From the NCBI GenBank assembly GCA_013407085.1, contig JACCGJ010010799.1, positions 169,475-233,474 on the forward strand: a stretch of DNA of 64,000 nucleotides, in the 5' to 3' direction. The translations under genes were made by a program, and so were the position numbers. The stretch is from Atriophallophorus winterbourni (Eukaryota > Platyhelminthes > Trematoda > Plagiorchiida > Microphallidae). Positions 1 through 12,399 of the stretch are shown here, in pieces (position 1 is the stretch's first letter; every line of letters begins with the position of its first letter). Below the pieces are notes generated by a model that was given only the letters and a program-made list of their open reading frames with translations, searched no databases and was not told the origin of the DNA.

Positions 1-325
1 AATATTACTTGAGTTTGGAGTTAATATTCATATTTAAGACAGCTGCATATAACATATAGTATCAATGATGAAAAACACGCCAGCTAGATTTCATCGCAAA
101 CATTACACTCTTGAGTTCTAGTAGACAATTGGTGTTGCGCAAATTTACGACCATTTGTGATGATTGAAACGGAGAAATACTATTCAAAGAATGACAATTA
201 CTCAATGTAGCTATATTTAATTGTTTATAAATTGTTTTTTTATTTACAGACAACTACTAAATATGAACTGTAACAACGTTCCGAAAGTTGTGGCCCGGGC
301 AAGCCGACTCATTGATTAAGAATGG
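1..325. other. Flank of LTR element, no gene
   Basis: AT-rich sequence with no convincing coding region on either strand. It ends in the 5-bp sequence AATGG (321-325), which recurs directly after the downstream LTR and is therefore read as the target-site duplication of the element that follows. Confidence 0.6.
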
Positions 326-750
326 TGTACGATGTACATTGAATTTATTTTATTGACAACTAACTGTTTAAATCTGCTGGTATTTTTGTATATTTTTACC
401 ATTTTTGTTTTACCGAACAAATTGAATTTATTCTTTCTTGAGCTTATATTTGTGTATCTTTATTTGGCCGTTTGCGCGCTATTTGAAGTTGCGATCACTC
501 GTGGTCATTGTTGCTGTTGAATATTGTTGTTTTTGGATTCAGTACGAAGCGGAATAATTGAGGTTTGCTATTTTTATTGTATAATTATTTTGCTTCAATA
601 GTACCGTACTCATCTCACGTATTGTCTTGTCAATATTTTGGTGGGCTTGGACGCGTCACTCAACCGTTGGATAGACACATTGGTGTTTATATCGTGACTG
701 AAATCTTTGACGTTGAACTCGATTTTCCCCGGACCGAATTGTCGGTTACA
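326..750 (+). repeat. 5' LTR
   Basis: 425-bp terminal repeat, same length as the copy at 4113-4537, beginning TGTACGATG and ending GGTTACA. Short open frames inside it are incidental. A candidate primer-binding site with TGG (760-762) follows nine bases after the LTR; the matching tRNA was not identified. Confidence 0.92.
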
Positions 751-758
751 GTACTCAA

Positions 759-1690
759 TTGGCTTCCATCGAGCAAATAAGGAAATCGAAGACATCGTCG
801 AAGAAAACGACTGAACACGACCAAAAGGATCCTTTGGACGGGCAAGTCGGTAATCTTTCATTGGTTGATAACATGTCAGGCTCTGGTTTGGTAGTTAGTT
901 CTAAGTCTGATAATCTCATGGCGCAGTTTGTGTTAGCACAAATAGAGGAAGAACAGAAGCGTCAAGAGATTGAGGTAAGACTGTTGAACGCTTCGAATGC
1001 TACTCGACTTGCACGACTTAAATTAGAACTGTCTGAGGATGAAGATTCTCGCCAGGTTGCTGGAGACGGTAAGGCTAAGAAGACCGTCAAAGAATATCTC
1101 AGCTCAGTTAAACCCCAAGAAGCACGCAAAGGTTCAAGTCATTTCCTTGACCGTGTAACACCGGTGATGCCACGAGTAGAATTGCAGTATTTCGATGGCA
1201 ATCCATTCCAGTATTGGAAATTTATACGTCAGTTTGAAAACTATATTTAAAGTAATGTTTTTGACTACGGACAACGTATGCTGTATTTGCTGCACTATTG
1301 TAAAGGTCCAGCGCGAGATGCTATCGATGGATGTAGTATGTTGTTGCCCGAAACTGCCTACAAAAAGGCGCGAGAGATATTAACTGATATCTACGGACAG
1401 ACTCACGTTATCGCGCGGTCAATGATTGACCGGTTAATTTCATCCATGGAAAAAGTAAAGTCAAACGGGGTTTCGCTGACACAAATCTCGATAGAGATGC
1501 AGAACTGTGAGACTGCTCTATCTCAAATGAATTACGATGCGGACCTAGATTCTTTGACGACACTTGAATCAGTCGTCTTTAAGCTGCCACACGAATTGCA
1601 GGATCGGTGGGCGAGGTTATTTGATGTGATTTACCGAGACAATCGCCAACCAAAGTTTCATAGCAGACGAAGCGCGAATAAGTCGTAGTC
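759..1690 (+). pseudogene. BEL/Pao Gag-like region, broken by a stop
   Basis: One reading frame encodes a charged, helical Gag-like protein interrupted by TAA at 1248-1250; it resumes in the same frame to TAG at 1686. The motif LQYFDGNPFQYWKFIRQFE just before the stop resembles the conserved start of the Pao Gag domain (DUF1759 type: L.yFdGdp..w..F...F). The rest (from ~1278) continues as that domain, with helices around DRLISSMEKVKSNG and FKLPHELQDRW. The first in-frame ATG is near 874; the frame is open from 759 without an ATG. It would form the particle core of the element but cannot be made intact from this copy. Confidence 0.8.
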
Positions 1691-1719
1691 ATTTCGGTTA
1701 AATCGCAACGAAACCAAAT

Positions 1720-3153
1720 GTGAAGGTGACTGACAAGACAGGAAAAGAATTTGCGCAAATTCATAATACGATAAATGAAATGGACCAGTTTCACTCGAAG
1801 ATAGCCGTTAATTGCTTTGTTTGTGGTGGTGAACACCATTTGGAGAAGTGTGACAAGTTCAGATCTTACGATGTGACCGGTCGGTGGAACGCTGTCAAGC
1901 AACATCGGGCTTGTTTCTTGTGTCTTTTCAGAGGTCATCGTGCTACGGATTGTCGAAAGAATGGCCTGTGTTCTGTTTCTGGCTGTAACGGAAGACACAG
2001 TCACCTCCTTCGTATATGCCAGAAGGAAGAAACTGAAAATTCTCTGAAATGTAACAGTCTGAATACTAGTTACGAACGTGTTCGCCTAGGCACATTTCCT
2101 GTTACTATACTGGGACCACATGGTGCAGTAGATACATACGCTATGTTAGATAATGGTTCTGATGTGTCCCTGGTGAAAAGCAGTCTTCTAATAAATTTGG
2201 GAATCCAACCTGGGAAAGAAGTTCTGCATGTTCGAACACTAAACTCGGTATCTCATCTAGACTCAGGCATGACGAAATTGTCTTTGGGGCCACTGGGTTG
2301 CCAAGAGCCTGCCGTACTCATAAATCGTGCATTCTGTGTACCGGAGTTACCGAGAAACAATAGTTGTTCAGCTGCTATAGACGCCATGCCGTGGGAACAT
2401 CTGGAAGACCTAGACTTGCCTGACATTCCTGATAAAACTATTGGCCTGCTTATTGGAGCAGACGTACCGGATGCACATTGGGTGATGGACCAGAGATTAG
2501 GTCGCCGTAACGAACCCTTTGCTTATCAAACAACACTTGGCTGGGTGGTTGAACACAATTTTATCTGCGTATATGCAACTCATGTTCCAGATCATCAATT
2601 GTCGACAAACTTTCGACCTCGATGGTATCATCCTCATCACGCAGTTTTTAACCCTAAGAAACCTGGTAAGATAAGGGTTGTACATGATTGCGCCGTCAAG
2701 TTCGGAGGTATATCACTCAATGAATGTTTATGCCAAGGTTCAAATACACTGCGTAGCTTAGTTGGTATACTTCTGTGATTCCGTAAAGAGGTGATCGCGC
2801 TATCTGCCGACATTGGAGAAATGTTCATGCAAGTTTCTGTAACTGTTATTGACCGTGGTGGTCTGAGGTTTTTGTGGTGGCCGAACAGTGACTTATCTCA
2901 AACTCCTACTGAATACCAGATGGCGGGTCATCCTTTTGGAGCTGTTTCATCGCCATTTGTCGCGAATTTTGCACCCAGGCAGGCGCTTGTGCATTGCGAT
3001 CAGAACGCCTTTCCGCAGGATGCCAAAGCTATTCAAAATAAATTTTATGTTGACGATTTGCTGATTTCTGTATCAAGGGAGAGTGATGCAATAATATTTG
3101 TCGACGAAATTTGCCGGACGTTTCACGTTGCGGAAATGGTTGTCGAACTGTAA
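1720..3153 (+). pseudogene. BEL/Pao zinc knuckles, protease and reverse transcriptase
   Basis: A single frame interrupted by TGA at 2776-2778. N-terminal Cys/His knuckles (CFVCGGEHHLEKC and CFLCLFRGHRATDC) precede an aspartic protease region with the active-site-like AMLDNGSDVSLV and a later IGLLIGAD. The reverse transcriptase starts near 2610 with HHAVFNPKKPGKIRVVHDC, then FLWWPN, FGAVSSPFVANFA and the catalytic YVDD at 3046-3057. The Asn in DNGS replaces the usual Thr/Ser next to the catalytic Asp, so the protease may be inactive. The frame closes with TAA at 3151. Confidence 0.88.
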
Positions 3154-3845
3154 GAGTGTTTCGAAAGATGTCCCAGATCAAGAATTAGCTCATCCTGGTG
3201 GCAAATTTCATCTTAATCCCATCCCTCCTGATAGAACATTGGGTCTGGAATGGGATTAAATTGCTGATGAGTTTCGGTTTTTGTTTTGGCCGATGGATGT
3301 TGCACGCTCGTTGCTGTCAGCGGTTTCGTCCTTGTTTGATCCATTTGGGTTGGTCGCTCCAATCTTGTTGCCTGCCAAGTTGTTATTACAAAAACTTTGT
3401 CGCGAAAGATTGGATTGGGATGCTGAACGTTGTTCGACAGACATGCGAGCTTGAGAGATCTGGGTGTCCAACGTTCGGGAACTGCAGGCACTAAGAATAC
3501 CTCGATGTATGAAGCGCGAACGTGCTCACGTAGTTCGACCTCAGTTACATGCATTCTGTGATCCTTTGGAACTTAGGTATGAAGCCGCCATTTACATTCG
3601 ATTTAGTCCTAAGTCATATTGTTGCCTACTCTGCTCGAAGTAGCGAGTTGCTCTAGTCAAGCCTGCTAATATTTCGTGTCTGAAGTAAGTAGCCGCTAAG
3701 CTGGTAGCATCGCTTACTACCGTACTCAAAGTAGAAATTCATTTCGAATTAGATCAAACATACTTTTGGACTGATTTGACTGAACCAGAAGAAAATACAT
3801 CATCGAACGTGGATGCTGTTATCGGAACTGTTTTTGTCATGTAAA
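3154..3845 (+). pseudogene. Decayed BEL/Pao RT end and RNase H-like region
   Basis: Frame changes after 3153. Translating from 3239 gives LGLEWD, a stop, then [10 protein letters not shown] and [21 protein letters not shown], the hallmark segment after the Pao reverse transcriptase. Further on, IPRCMK and, near 3640-3775, RVALVKPANIS and TYFWTDLTEP resemble the RNase H-like end of the polyprotein. Multiple stops interrupt it. No integrase (zinc finger or DDE core) could be recognised between here and the 3' LTR. Confidence 0.7.
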
Positions 3846-4112
3846 GGGACCAGGCCAGCTAGATTTGTTGTGGTAAGGCATGGAAAACTTCTTGCTTCTA
3901 ACCAATCTAGCTGAAATGGCCGGTGAATTTTGTCACATGTGTGAGGCATGGAGAACGTCTTGTGCATCGTGACATTATCTCACTTTGTTCTTAGATAATA
4001 ACGTCTGGTTGCTATTATGATATAATCAGCGATGGGTAAAGATATAGGGTAGGATACCAGAGCATGTATGTTGTCAGCCTTTGAGAAATCCGGCGCGGAT
4101 TTCGGGGGGCGG

Positions 4113-4537
4113 TGTAAGATGTACATTGAATTTATTTTATTGACAACTAACTGTTTAAATCTGCTGGTATTTTTGTATATTTTTACCATTTTTGTTTTAC
4201 CGAACTACTTGAATTTATTCGTTCTTGAGCTTATATTTGTGTATCTTTATTTGGCCGTTTGCGCGCTATTTGAAGTTGCGATCACTCGTGGTCATTGTTG
4301 CTGTTGAATATTGTTGTTTTTGGATTCAGTACGAAGCGGAATAATTGAGGTTTGCTATTTTTATTGTATAATTATTTTGCTTCAATAGTACCGTACTCAT
4401 CTCACGTATTGTCTTGTCAATATTTTGGTGGGCTTGGACGCGTCACTCAACCGTTGGATAGACACATTGGTGTTTATATCGTGACTGAAATCTTTGACGT
4501 TGAACTCGATTTTCCCCGGACCGAATTGTCGGTTACA
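4113..4537 (+). repeat. 3' LTR
   Basis: Direct repeat of 326-750. It is preceded by a purine-rich tract with GGGGGGCGG (4104-4112), a plausible polypurine tract, and followed by target duplication AATGG (4538-4542). Differences from the 5' LTR cluster near 4117 and 4207-4222. Confidence 0.92.
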
Positions 4538-4963
4538 AATGGGTTGGCAATTTTATGTAAACTATACTCCATCGTTTCGACTAACCGAAACTAAAATACA
4601 GAAGCATTTCACAATATGTAAGTGAGATCTTTGCAATGCCCTTACGATGGTTTACAAATTGTATTCCACCAACTCGCACTATTTGTTCAGTCAAGATGGC
4701 TTAATCAAAAGAACATCTTGCAATGTGACCTGACGACGTGAATTTATTTATCGTTTTGTTTTGCTCTTGTCAACGGATTAGCAGCAAAGTTATAATATCG
4801 GCGTAATTTTCACAGTTTGCTCACGCGCGCAAACTTTTTTCAATCGCTAACTATTCTACGGTTTTTGCTATCATTGCAAAGATCGCGTCGAGCTACGCAT
4901 TTTGATACTTGTTTCTGTGTTCTAGCTTGTGTAGTTAACGAGTTATATTGGATTATTTGATAC

Positions 4964-6616
4964 ATGACGAAATCACGTGTTCCAAAACAGCCACCTCGAC
5001 CCGTCGAACAAAAACCCGTCACACACCCGAACAACCCAATTCAGGCTACTAACATGTTTGACCGCATCACGAGAACCAACATACGGACTAAAAAATAGAT
5101 CGATCAAACTGTGACAGCGACATGGGACCAACTTGACCTCATTGTCAAGGGCCTGGATCCGGCGAACGCAACAATGGTCACGGCCGGCCCAGCTGATAGG
5201 ACGAATCTCGACACGCAGAATTGTCCCGAAGTAACGTGCAAAGCATGTGAACAACCGGTGAGTCCCATGGCACGTAAAGTAATAACGTGTTTTCTGTGTA
5301 TGGGTAAAATCCATGGTAAATGCGACCGTACTTTAGCCCCTGACTCGATAGCATTATTAAATAATGAAATGGTTCCAGGTGCATGCTATGTCTGTGTTTG
5401 TTGCAGAGCTAAATCATTGCATTATAACGATACTTTTGATCCAAAATAGAAAATAGAATGGCCGGTTTGGAGTTGGGCCTTTGACGTGTGGAAGAAATGT
5501 TGGTAAATCAAGTGAATACGCAAGTGATCACTGATGTAAACCATCATATCAATACATCGATTTCGGAACCACCATTGAAGGAATCTAAGACTAAGACTAT
5601 TCGTGTGCCAAAAAAACAAAAAAGCAGGGTTATTCCCGTTTTGGAATCAGCTAAAACGACCACAGAAGTAGGAAATTCTTACAGAGATATGCTGTTACGG
5701 TCGACTTCAGCTGTACACTCCAAAACTGCTGTACCCGACTCACAAAGTCAAGCCACAAATGTTCCTTAATTCTAAAACGCCTGACTTTCCGATACGAAAA
5801 AAGAACACCGCATACACGCTGAACGTGATATCTACGAATGTCAGCGAGTCCCAAGAAAGCCTGTTTGATAGCAAACAGAAACATGATGTCGATAAATGGT
5901 CTGAACTTTGTCACCTAATGAAAATTAAACATGTAAACGCAGAAAAGGTGACTCGTCTAACCCGCCATTCATCTTCACCTCATATTGGTCAACCTCGCTT
6001 GCTCAATGTAACACTAAAATGCGAGGCTGATATCGAGAACGTATTGCTGAATGCATACCTACTCAAGTCAGATTCCGACTCAAACTGCCGCATATATCCC
6101 GATGTACCATGGTGGGAAAGGAAGGGCAGCTTGAACGACAGGGAACAAACGGTATCGCGAAGTATAGTTCTACTTGGTGTACCAGAAAATACTTCTAAAG
6201 CATCGAATCAGGAAACGGTAGAGCACGACGTCAAACAATGGCGCTACATTGCGTGTTCTCTCGATATTTCTAATGCCGTTGTTGTGGACACTTTTCGAGT
6301 TCCTTTTTGGCCAAAATACAAGGGGGATGGACCGAAACCTCTGAAGATTACGTTCTTGACCAGCGCTATGGCTGAAATAGTAAGGTCGGAATGGACAAAA
6401 AAGAAACGAACACTACCCAAGGATGTTAGACTCAGCCCACCCAAACCAATGAGTGAGACACACTCGCGGCTGGGGGCGGTAGACGGCAGCGTTCCCACCG
6501 AAACGGAAGCAATCAATACATCAAAAAACGTAGTGGGTCCGGCTCAAACCGAGTCGGACCGAGTACATCATGGTCCGGCTCTCAGGGGGTCGGACATACA
6601 AACATCATCCGCATAG
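4964..6616 (+). pseudogene. CR1 ORF1 with PHD-like finger
   Basis: Starts MTKSRVPKQPPRP at ATG 4964, the same N-terminus seen in the minus-strand copy near 15,628. TAG at 5096 interrupts it; the same frame continues to 5449 and carries a Cys/His cluster (CKACEQP, CFLCMGKIHGKC, CYVCVCC) resembling a PHD finger. The frame shifts at ~5450-5490 and again near 5760. The last part (5759-6616) contains SIVLLGVPENT and GPKPLKITFLT, an RNA-binding-like domain typical of LINE ORF1 proteins. The protein normally binds element RNA and helps retrotransposition. Its end overlaps the start of ORF2. Confidence 0.82.
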
Positions 6617-9422
6617 GCTCGCTACACACGAAAACCACTGTTAAATGCCTATACACAAATGCACAGTGCTTGCGGAACAAAATCGCCGAATTGTCTCACT
6701 TTAACGCTCAGTTTTCTGCTGACATCATTGCTGTTACCGAAACATGGTTTTACGATCAGGTGAACGATTGCGAGCTGGCACTTCCCAACATGATCCTACT
6801 TCGACGAGACCGTTCAAGATCAGGTGGTGGAGTTGCTTTGTATTATAACGAACGTCTTCAATGCACAGCTGTACCTGACACAAGGTTTGAGCTAGAGGAC
6901 ACCATGTGGTGTAGCCTTCGCTTGGAAACTGGAGAGAACTGTATACTTGGTGTGATCTACCGCTCGCCCAACTCTTCCGATGCCCACAATGAAACGTTGT
7001 TACAAATGATGCGCAACGCTGGAAATCTTAGAGGATGCCAATTGTTAATAATGGGTGATTTTAACCTCCCACATCTCTACACCAAAAGTGTGCATACTCA
7101 GCAATCCCTTGAGTACAAATTCCGTGAGATTATCACTTTCACTCCCCTATACAACCATGTCCATTCATTCACTCGACAAAGGGGCCTCAATGAATCATCA
7201 ATTCTAGATCTGGTTTCAACCTCCGAAGCAACAGCAGTGGAGTCAGTGCAGTATCATAGTCCTTTGGGGCTAAGTGACCATCTTGTGTTGTCCTTCGAAT
7301 TCGTGTGCAACGCCAGAAGGGCGTCGGGCGACGTTAAGTTCATCAGGAGAGTCGATTACTTCGGCCTTCGCGGTGCCATTACGATTATGGAGGAAAAACA
7401 TCTCGATCTTACGAATGCAGATACTCATTGTTCTAGTCTGTTAAGTTATATCGGTACAAAACTAGACGACAATTCTACCTGTGTTCCCAAAAGGAAATCA
7501 AGAACATTTTGCTTCAAACTCCGAAGCCGCACTCGGAAGTGGATAGCCATGCGAAATTCCGCATGGGCTGCACACAAAATAATACGAACAGACGCATCTT
7601 GGGAACACTTTCGTAGTTTTCGTAACAAGGTGACGTCCCTAATTCGAGAAGACAAGCAATATCACCATTGGAAGCTGATCGACCAGATGGAACGACATCC
7701 TAAGTTGCTGTACACCATCGTAAACACCGCGACCAAGGTTAAGCCAGGTGTATTTCCTATCCAGACAGAGAACGGACTGACTGATAATGTCAAGGATACA
7801 GCTGATGCCCTAATATCATTTTATGCGCAAGTATTTTGTCCAAAGAACGTGTCAACGCTGACGTCTTTGCCGCACCCACTACAAGTCGAATGCCTTAGCA
7901 ACATCGAGGTAAATCCTACGGTTGTGCGAAAGCATTTACGCGGACTGAACGTTCGCAAATCACCAGGAGAGGATGGAATAACACCCGCTGTTCTGAAGTC
8001 ATGCGAGCTGGAGCTTTGTGGCCCACTAAGTGGTCTATTCAGGCACTCATTGAATACGGGAACCGTACCAACTCAATGGAAAACCGGTGTTATCACACCA
8101 ATCTACAAAGGGGGCAGTCGTTCTGATCCGGCGAATTACCGCCCCGTGACGCTTCTTTCAGCGGTTTCTAAAATTTTGGAACGCCTGGTGTGTGAACGAC
8201 TTGTTGAACATCTCGAGAACCATCAGCTAATAACTTTCACACAACACGGATTTAGGAAAACATATTCATGCCTGTCTAACTTGCTCACGACTCTAAATGA
8301 CTGGACGCAAGCACTAGACCAAGGGGGTTCCGTCCATGCCGGTTACTTAGATATATCTAAAGCATTCGACAGAGTGAATCACTCCTTACTGCTTCAGAAG
8401 CTGCAGAATGTTGGCGTCATCGGAAACCTACTAACATGGTTCACAAGTTACCTGTCTGGACGCAAAGTAAAAGTCAGAATAGATGGTGAAACTTCTCGAA
8501 CAATTGAAGCCACGAGCGGAGTCCCTCAGGGTTCGGTTCTCGGTCCGATACTGTTTCTCATATTTATAAACGATCTACCGAACTTACTAGCATGTAAGCT
8601 TGTTTTATTCGCAGATGATGTAAAAATCTGGACGAAGGTCAACTCTATCGAGGACTGTCAAGTTCTGCAAGGAGATTTGAATAAGCTGCACCAGTGGTCA
8701 ATCCAAAACAAACTGCCATTTAATTTCCGCAAGTGCAAAATGTTGCAAGTCGGAAAACCCTTTCCCTTTACCTACACACTTGGCAGCCACCCGCTTGAAT
8801 GGAGTACATCACAAAAAGATCTCGGAATCTTGGTGTCTGGCACTTTGAAGAACAGCCTACAGTGCGAAGCCGTCTACAAGCGTGCGTGCAGCTTGCTAGG
8901 TTTACTGAAACGCATTTTCGGACGTTTCCCACCACACTCACTCGCGAAATTACTAAACACTTACATACATCCTGTCGTTGACTACGCTGTACAAGCTTGG
9001 ACGCCATGGATGGAAAAAAACATCTCGCTCCTCGAACGAATTTATCACAAGGCAACCAAAATGGTTACGGATTGAATAATTTACCTTTTGAGCAGCGACT
9101 GACCAGACTTGGACTGTGCACCCTCGAGCGCAGGCGTATCCTACACGACCTCACTCTGACATATCGAATCATCTATGCGAAATCCCACCCTCTCAAACAC
9201 CTCTTCAAGTTTGGTTCGGTTGTCCCCACACGCAGCCACCCTTTGACCCTTCAAATCCCACACTCACGATTGAATTGTCGTCGTCACTTCTTCGCTGTTC
9301 GTGTATGCTTCTTGTGGAATAGCTTGCCGACAGATATTGTTACCTCAGCGAACGAGCACATCTTTAAACAAAGGTTACGAAACCTTATGTTGAGAACTAC
9401 TGCGTTGGCCCCTACATATTGA
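6604..9422 (+). pseudogene. CR1 ORF2: endonuclease and reverse transcriptase
   Basis: Open from ~6604 to TGA 9073-9075, then shifted by one frame to 9422. An apurinic-type endonuclease lies at ~6650-7300 (CLYTNAQ, IIAVTETWF, MGDFNLP, SDHLVLSF). The reverse transcriptase follows (KSPGEDGITPAV near 7960, YLDISKAFDRVNH near 8345, GVPQGSVLGPILF, catalytic FADD at 8608-8619). A C-terminal region with RTRKW before it and LGLCTLERRRILHDLTLTY after the shift is typical of the group. No ATG opens the frame; it overlaps ORF1 from another frame. Only one frameshift (~9060-9075) separates it from an intact product. Confidence 0.92.
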
Positions 9423-9630
9423 TGTCTATATTTTTTAACGCACGGAACTACCGTCCATCCAAAGATTTTTTCCCTCAGTCTGTGTCGCCATTGAGGATTA
9501 TTTTTGCTCCACCTATGAAGAACACGGATATGATCATACAAGTAACGATTTTTTTAATTTTTTATACGTATATCCTATGGTACTGTACAGCAATTTGCTT
9601 TTTTTAACAATAAATCTTGAATCTTGAATT

Positions 9631-10235
9631 ACTTACTTTAATACATATTTAAATCTAAAAATCAAACTTGGTATACGCTGATACTGCTCTTTTCGGTCGA
9701 ACTAAAATTTCGCTGTCATTTATTAATTCGAATGCTGATGAGGAGACTGACAACAGGTTCGCGAACCGTTCTCTCAGTGACAGATATTCATGTTATCATG
9801 ACAATCTTAATCAAGAACCCGATTTCGTCATCGTCTGCTTTCTAATAAAGGGTTCGTCAGTTGCGACATGCAATAAAATATTACTTAATCGGGGTTTCGT
9901 TCATAATCATGGGTTTAAACCCCATTTTCACGGGATTGTGCGCATGTGACTTAACAAGAGGTTCGTACTAAACTGATCCCACAGTGGTTTGCAAGGAATA
10001 GAAGTTTGGAAATTTATAGTCTCTCTATCGTATGTCAAGTGCAACGCCAAAAGATGAGGTCAATTATTGAACAACGCATGCATTAAGTATCATTTTAATT
10101 AGGCAAACGCTGTGGTTTTTATTGATGCGACTCAATTTTAATACACATTTATGTATATACAATATTAAAAGTAATGGTCGTCCGGGTGTTTACATTAAAC
10201 AAATTTCTGGAGAACTTTCACTAGTATCAACGAAC
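9631..10235. other. No gene seen
   Basis: AT-rich intergenic stretch after the CR1 tail. A 93-codon open frame (9668-9949) has no recognisable domain and looks incidental. Confidence 0.5.
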
Positions 10236-10520
10236 ACATAAACCGAATCGTGAAACAACCTTGCATTTCCAGTGATTATCAATCACTGATATGGCATACT
10301 GCCTTACTGAACATGTTCTGGACACTGGTTATAACGTGGATCTTGATAATGTGTAAGTAATTAGATGGTGCATGCGATCTTACAGGGTAAGACTTCATGC
10401 TTAGGTAGCCGAAATAACGAAAAATGGAGCAAAGTCAGTGAACAAGGTAGATGAGACGGATTTCTTCACATTCTGGCGTCTGGTTTTGCAGTGGATGAGA
10501 ATTACTTCGCACAACGCCTA
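10236..10520 (+). mobile_element. Penelope-like element 3' remnant
   Basis: Sequence from CCAGTGATTATCAATCACTG (10,269) through AACAAGGTAGATG (~10,442) and TTCTGGCGTC matches, with many changes, the GIY-YIG endonuclease ends at 25,372-25,620 and 61,010-61,200. Readable remnants are EYQSLIW-like and NKVD-like segments. Reading frames are destroyed. Confidence 0.65.
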
Positions 10521-12395
10521 ATGCAGACGTGGCTAAAGCGAGCAGGCTCTCTGACCAGTAAACATTGTTTTCAACTAACCAACAACTTAATTTGGTTACT
10601 ATGCAAGATTCAGCTTAAAAGGATTAACGTTCGTGCACGCGGATTAAGCAAGTAGTCGACCAACGGACTTCGTTAGCACCTGTACACCGGAAAACCACTA
10701 AGGGCTTCAATCACATATTGTGGGAGGGATCTATTTGTTTTGATCTAGCATTATACGCATACATGAATTTTCCGATCTTACAATCGATTCAACACAACAT
10801 TCTTAACAAAATTTTGAACAAATCGCGATGTCGGGTGATAATTTGTCAACTGCATCATGTTTCTTATTCAAACTGTTTGACTGATTTATTATACAATTCC
10901 GGTTTTATTGAATGCGTTAGTTGAAATGATTTGTATAGAAATGTTACTCTAAATCCACGCAGATCATATTTGTTATTTATATACTACTTATCAGTACTTT
11001 GCTGCGTCTTGTTTCAAAAGGATATCCATATTAGGAAGCACATCCATTTGAAATCTGAAGCTATGTGGTACTGATGAGTTGTATATAAATGAGAACTACT
11101 TCTTCGATAATACGAAATCTCGTAATTCATTGCGATAATGCGTGTCCATAATTGACTTATTTTGATACGAACACATGATTAGTTTTGCAAACCCTTAAAT
11201 TTAGAATTTAGCCGAAACGTTGATTGAAACCTGTAAAACGGGCGATATTTTGGTCCCTCTAGTGAACTTTCATCGATTTTACAAACTAAATGAACTCGGG
11301 ATGGAAATTTGTTGAGGAAACAATCTTTTAATAAAAAAATCTGCATGTGTGAGAAATAGATACGAGTTAATTAGTTCTTTTAGCAAACATTTGCTAAATA
11401 TTTTCCTTGTGTAAATAAGATTAAAATAATGATATTCGTTTTATAATGTGCAGGTTATGCGATGCTGACCAAATTCGTATAATTCTGATGGCACAATTCG
11501 ATATAAAATTGAAAGTATGTAAATTTAACCATCGTTCGATACGTCGGTTGTGATTCCAGTGATTGCAATTAAACCAGAATTCTTTGAAACGCAATTATCC
11601 TATTTTGCATGCACTTCCATCAGACCCACCCACCTCGTAAAAGTTGATGAGACATTGTGTTTATCGAATGAAACCACAATTTATATATGATTAGTATTTT
11701 AAGAGGATTTTAGGACCGGAGCGGTTTTATGAATAGGCTTCACATTCCAAAAATGAACAAATGTCTCGAATTGCTGTTAGGCAGTCCGAAGTTGTAATCA
11801 TCTTTGTCATAGCAACACATGCCACTTAATCCTGGTCAATATGTTTCACGGCAGTTGTTCCTTCGGTTTCAATGCTACCGTGGATAGTAAGCACTTGCAG
11901 CATTGACAACAGTTATTTATCCATATTGCTTGGAATAATAAATACGATTAATAAATGCGTTTAACCTGTTGGACTATTCTTGTGTTGAGTGATTCGTGAG
12001 TGAACATAATCAGCTTTGGATCGACGACTCAAATGCAATCGACAGATGATTGCGCTGGAGGGTTTGATGTGATCATTGAAACACAGAGTGTCCTCTAAGC
12101 AAGTGCGAACAACGCCTTAAACGTTCAATCGTTGGTTGCCCTCGATAGACCTGGATTAATCCATCTTACATACAATATGTATTGCGATTGAACTCTGGCG
12201 CAAAAACTATAAACTGTTATTTTTCTCGATACTGTAATGTTATTTTGGCGTTTCCAATTTCTGCTGCGCTCCAAGGTAATTCAAGGTTTTTAATGGCCTG
12301 AAAAGCAACAAGCTTAGAAATAACCATGGTATGGTAAAAAATGTAAGTGTATAAAACAAGATTACGAATTAGATAAAGCAGTATATAAGTTTTTG
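10521..12395. other. No gene seen
   Basis: AT-rich sequence without convincing coding potential, RNA gene or repeat structure that I could recognise on either strand. Confidence 0.5.
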
Positions 12396-12399
12396 TGAA

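Larger units (their letters stand above)
326..4537 (+). mobile_element. BEL/Pao-like LTR retrotransposon, internally shortened
   Basis: Two direct repeats of exactly 425 bp (326-750 and 4113-4537) start with TGTA and end in TTACA. They are flanked by the 5-bp duplication AATGG (321-325 and 4538-4542). Internal sequence has, in order, a Gag-like region, two Cys/His knuckles, an aspartic protease with DNGSD, a BEL/Pao-type reverse transcriptase with YVDD (3046-3057) and a decayed RNase H-like stretch to ~3800. Integrase is not visible, and 4.2 kb is short for the family (usually 6-7 kb). Several in-frame stops and frame changes break the coding region. By eye the LTRs differ at only about four positions, which suggests a recent insertion of an already defective copy. 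Confidence 0.92.
4800..9630 (+). mobile_element. CR1-like LINE, near full length
   Basis: The 5' region contains a CTCACGCGCGCAAAC block (4817-4835) that recurs at ~62,167 before another copy of the same ORF1. It is followed by ORF1 (from 4964) and ORF2 (to ~9422). The 3' end has short tandem repeats of ATCTTGA (9613-9628), as CR1-type elements have. ORF1 has one in-frame stop and two frame changes; ORF2 has one frameshift near its C-terminus. It is therefore a recently dead copy. Domain order is that of the CR1/SR1 group known from schistosomes. Confidence 0.9.

Noticed and set aside
332..780. Small hydrophobic open frames repeated at 4,068-4,594
   Set aside because: They lie in the LTRs and repeat only because the LTRs do.
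9668..9949. 93-codon frame after the first CR1 element
   Set aside because: No domain, no neighbours of the same kind, ordinary for AT-rich sequence of this length.
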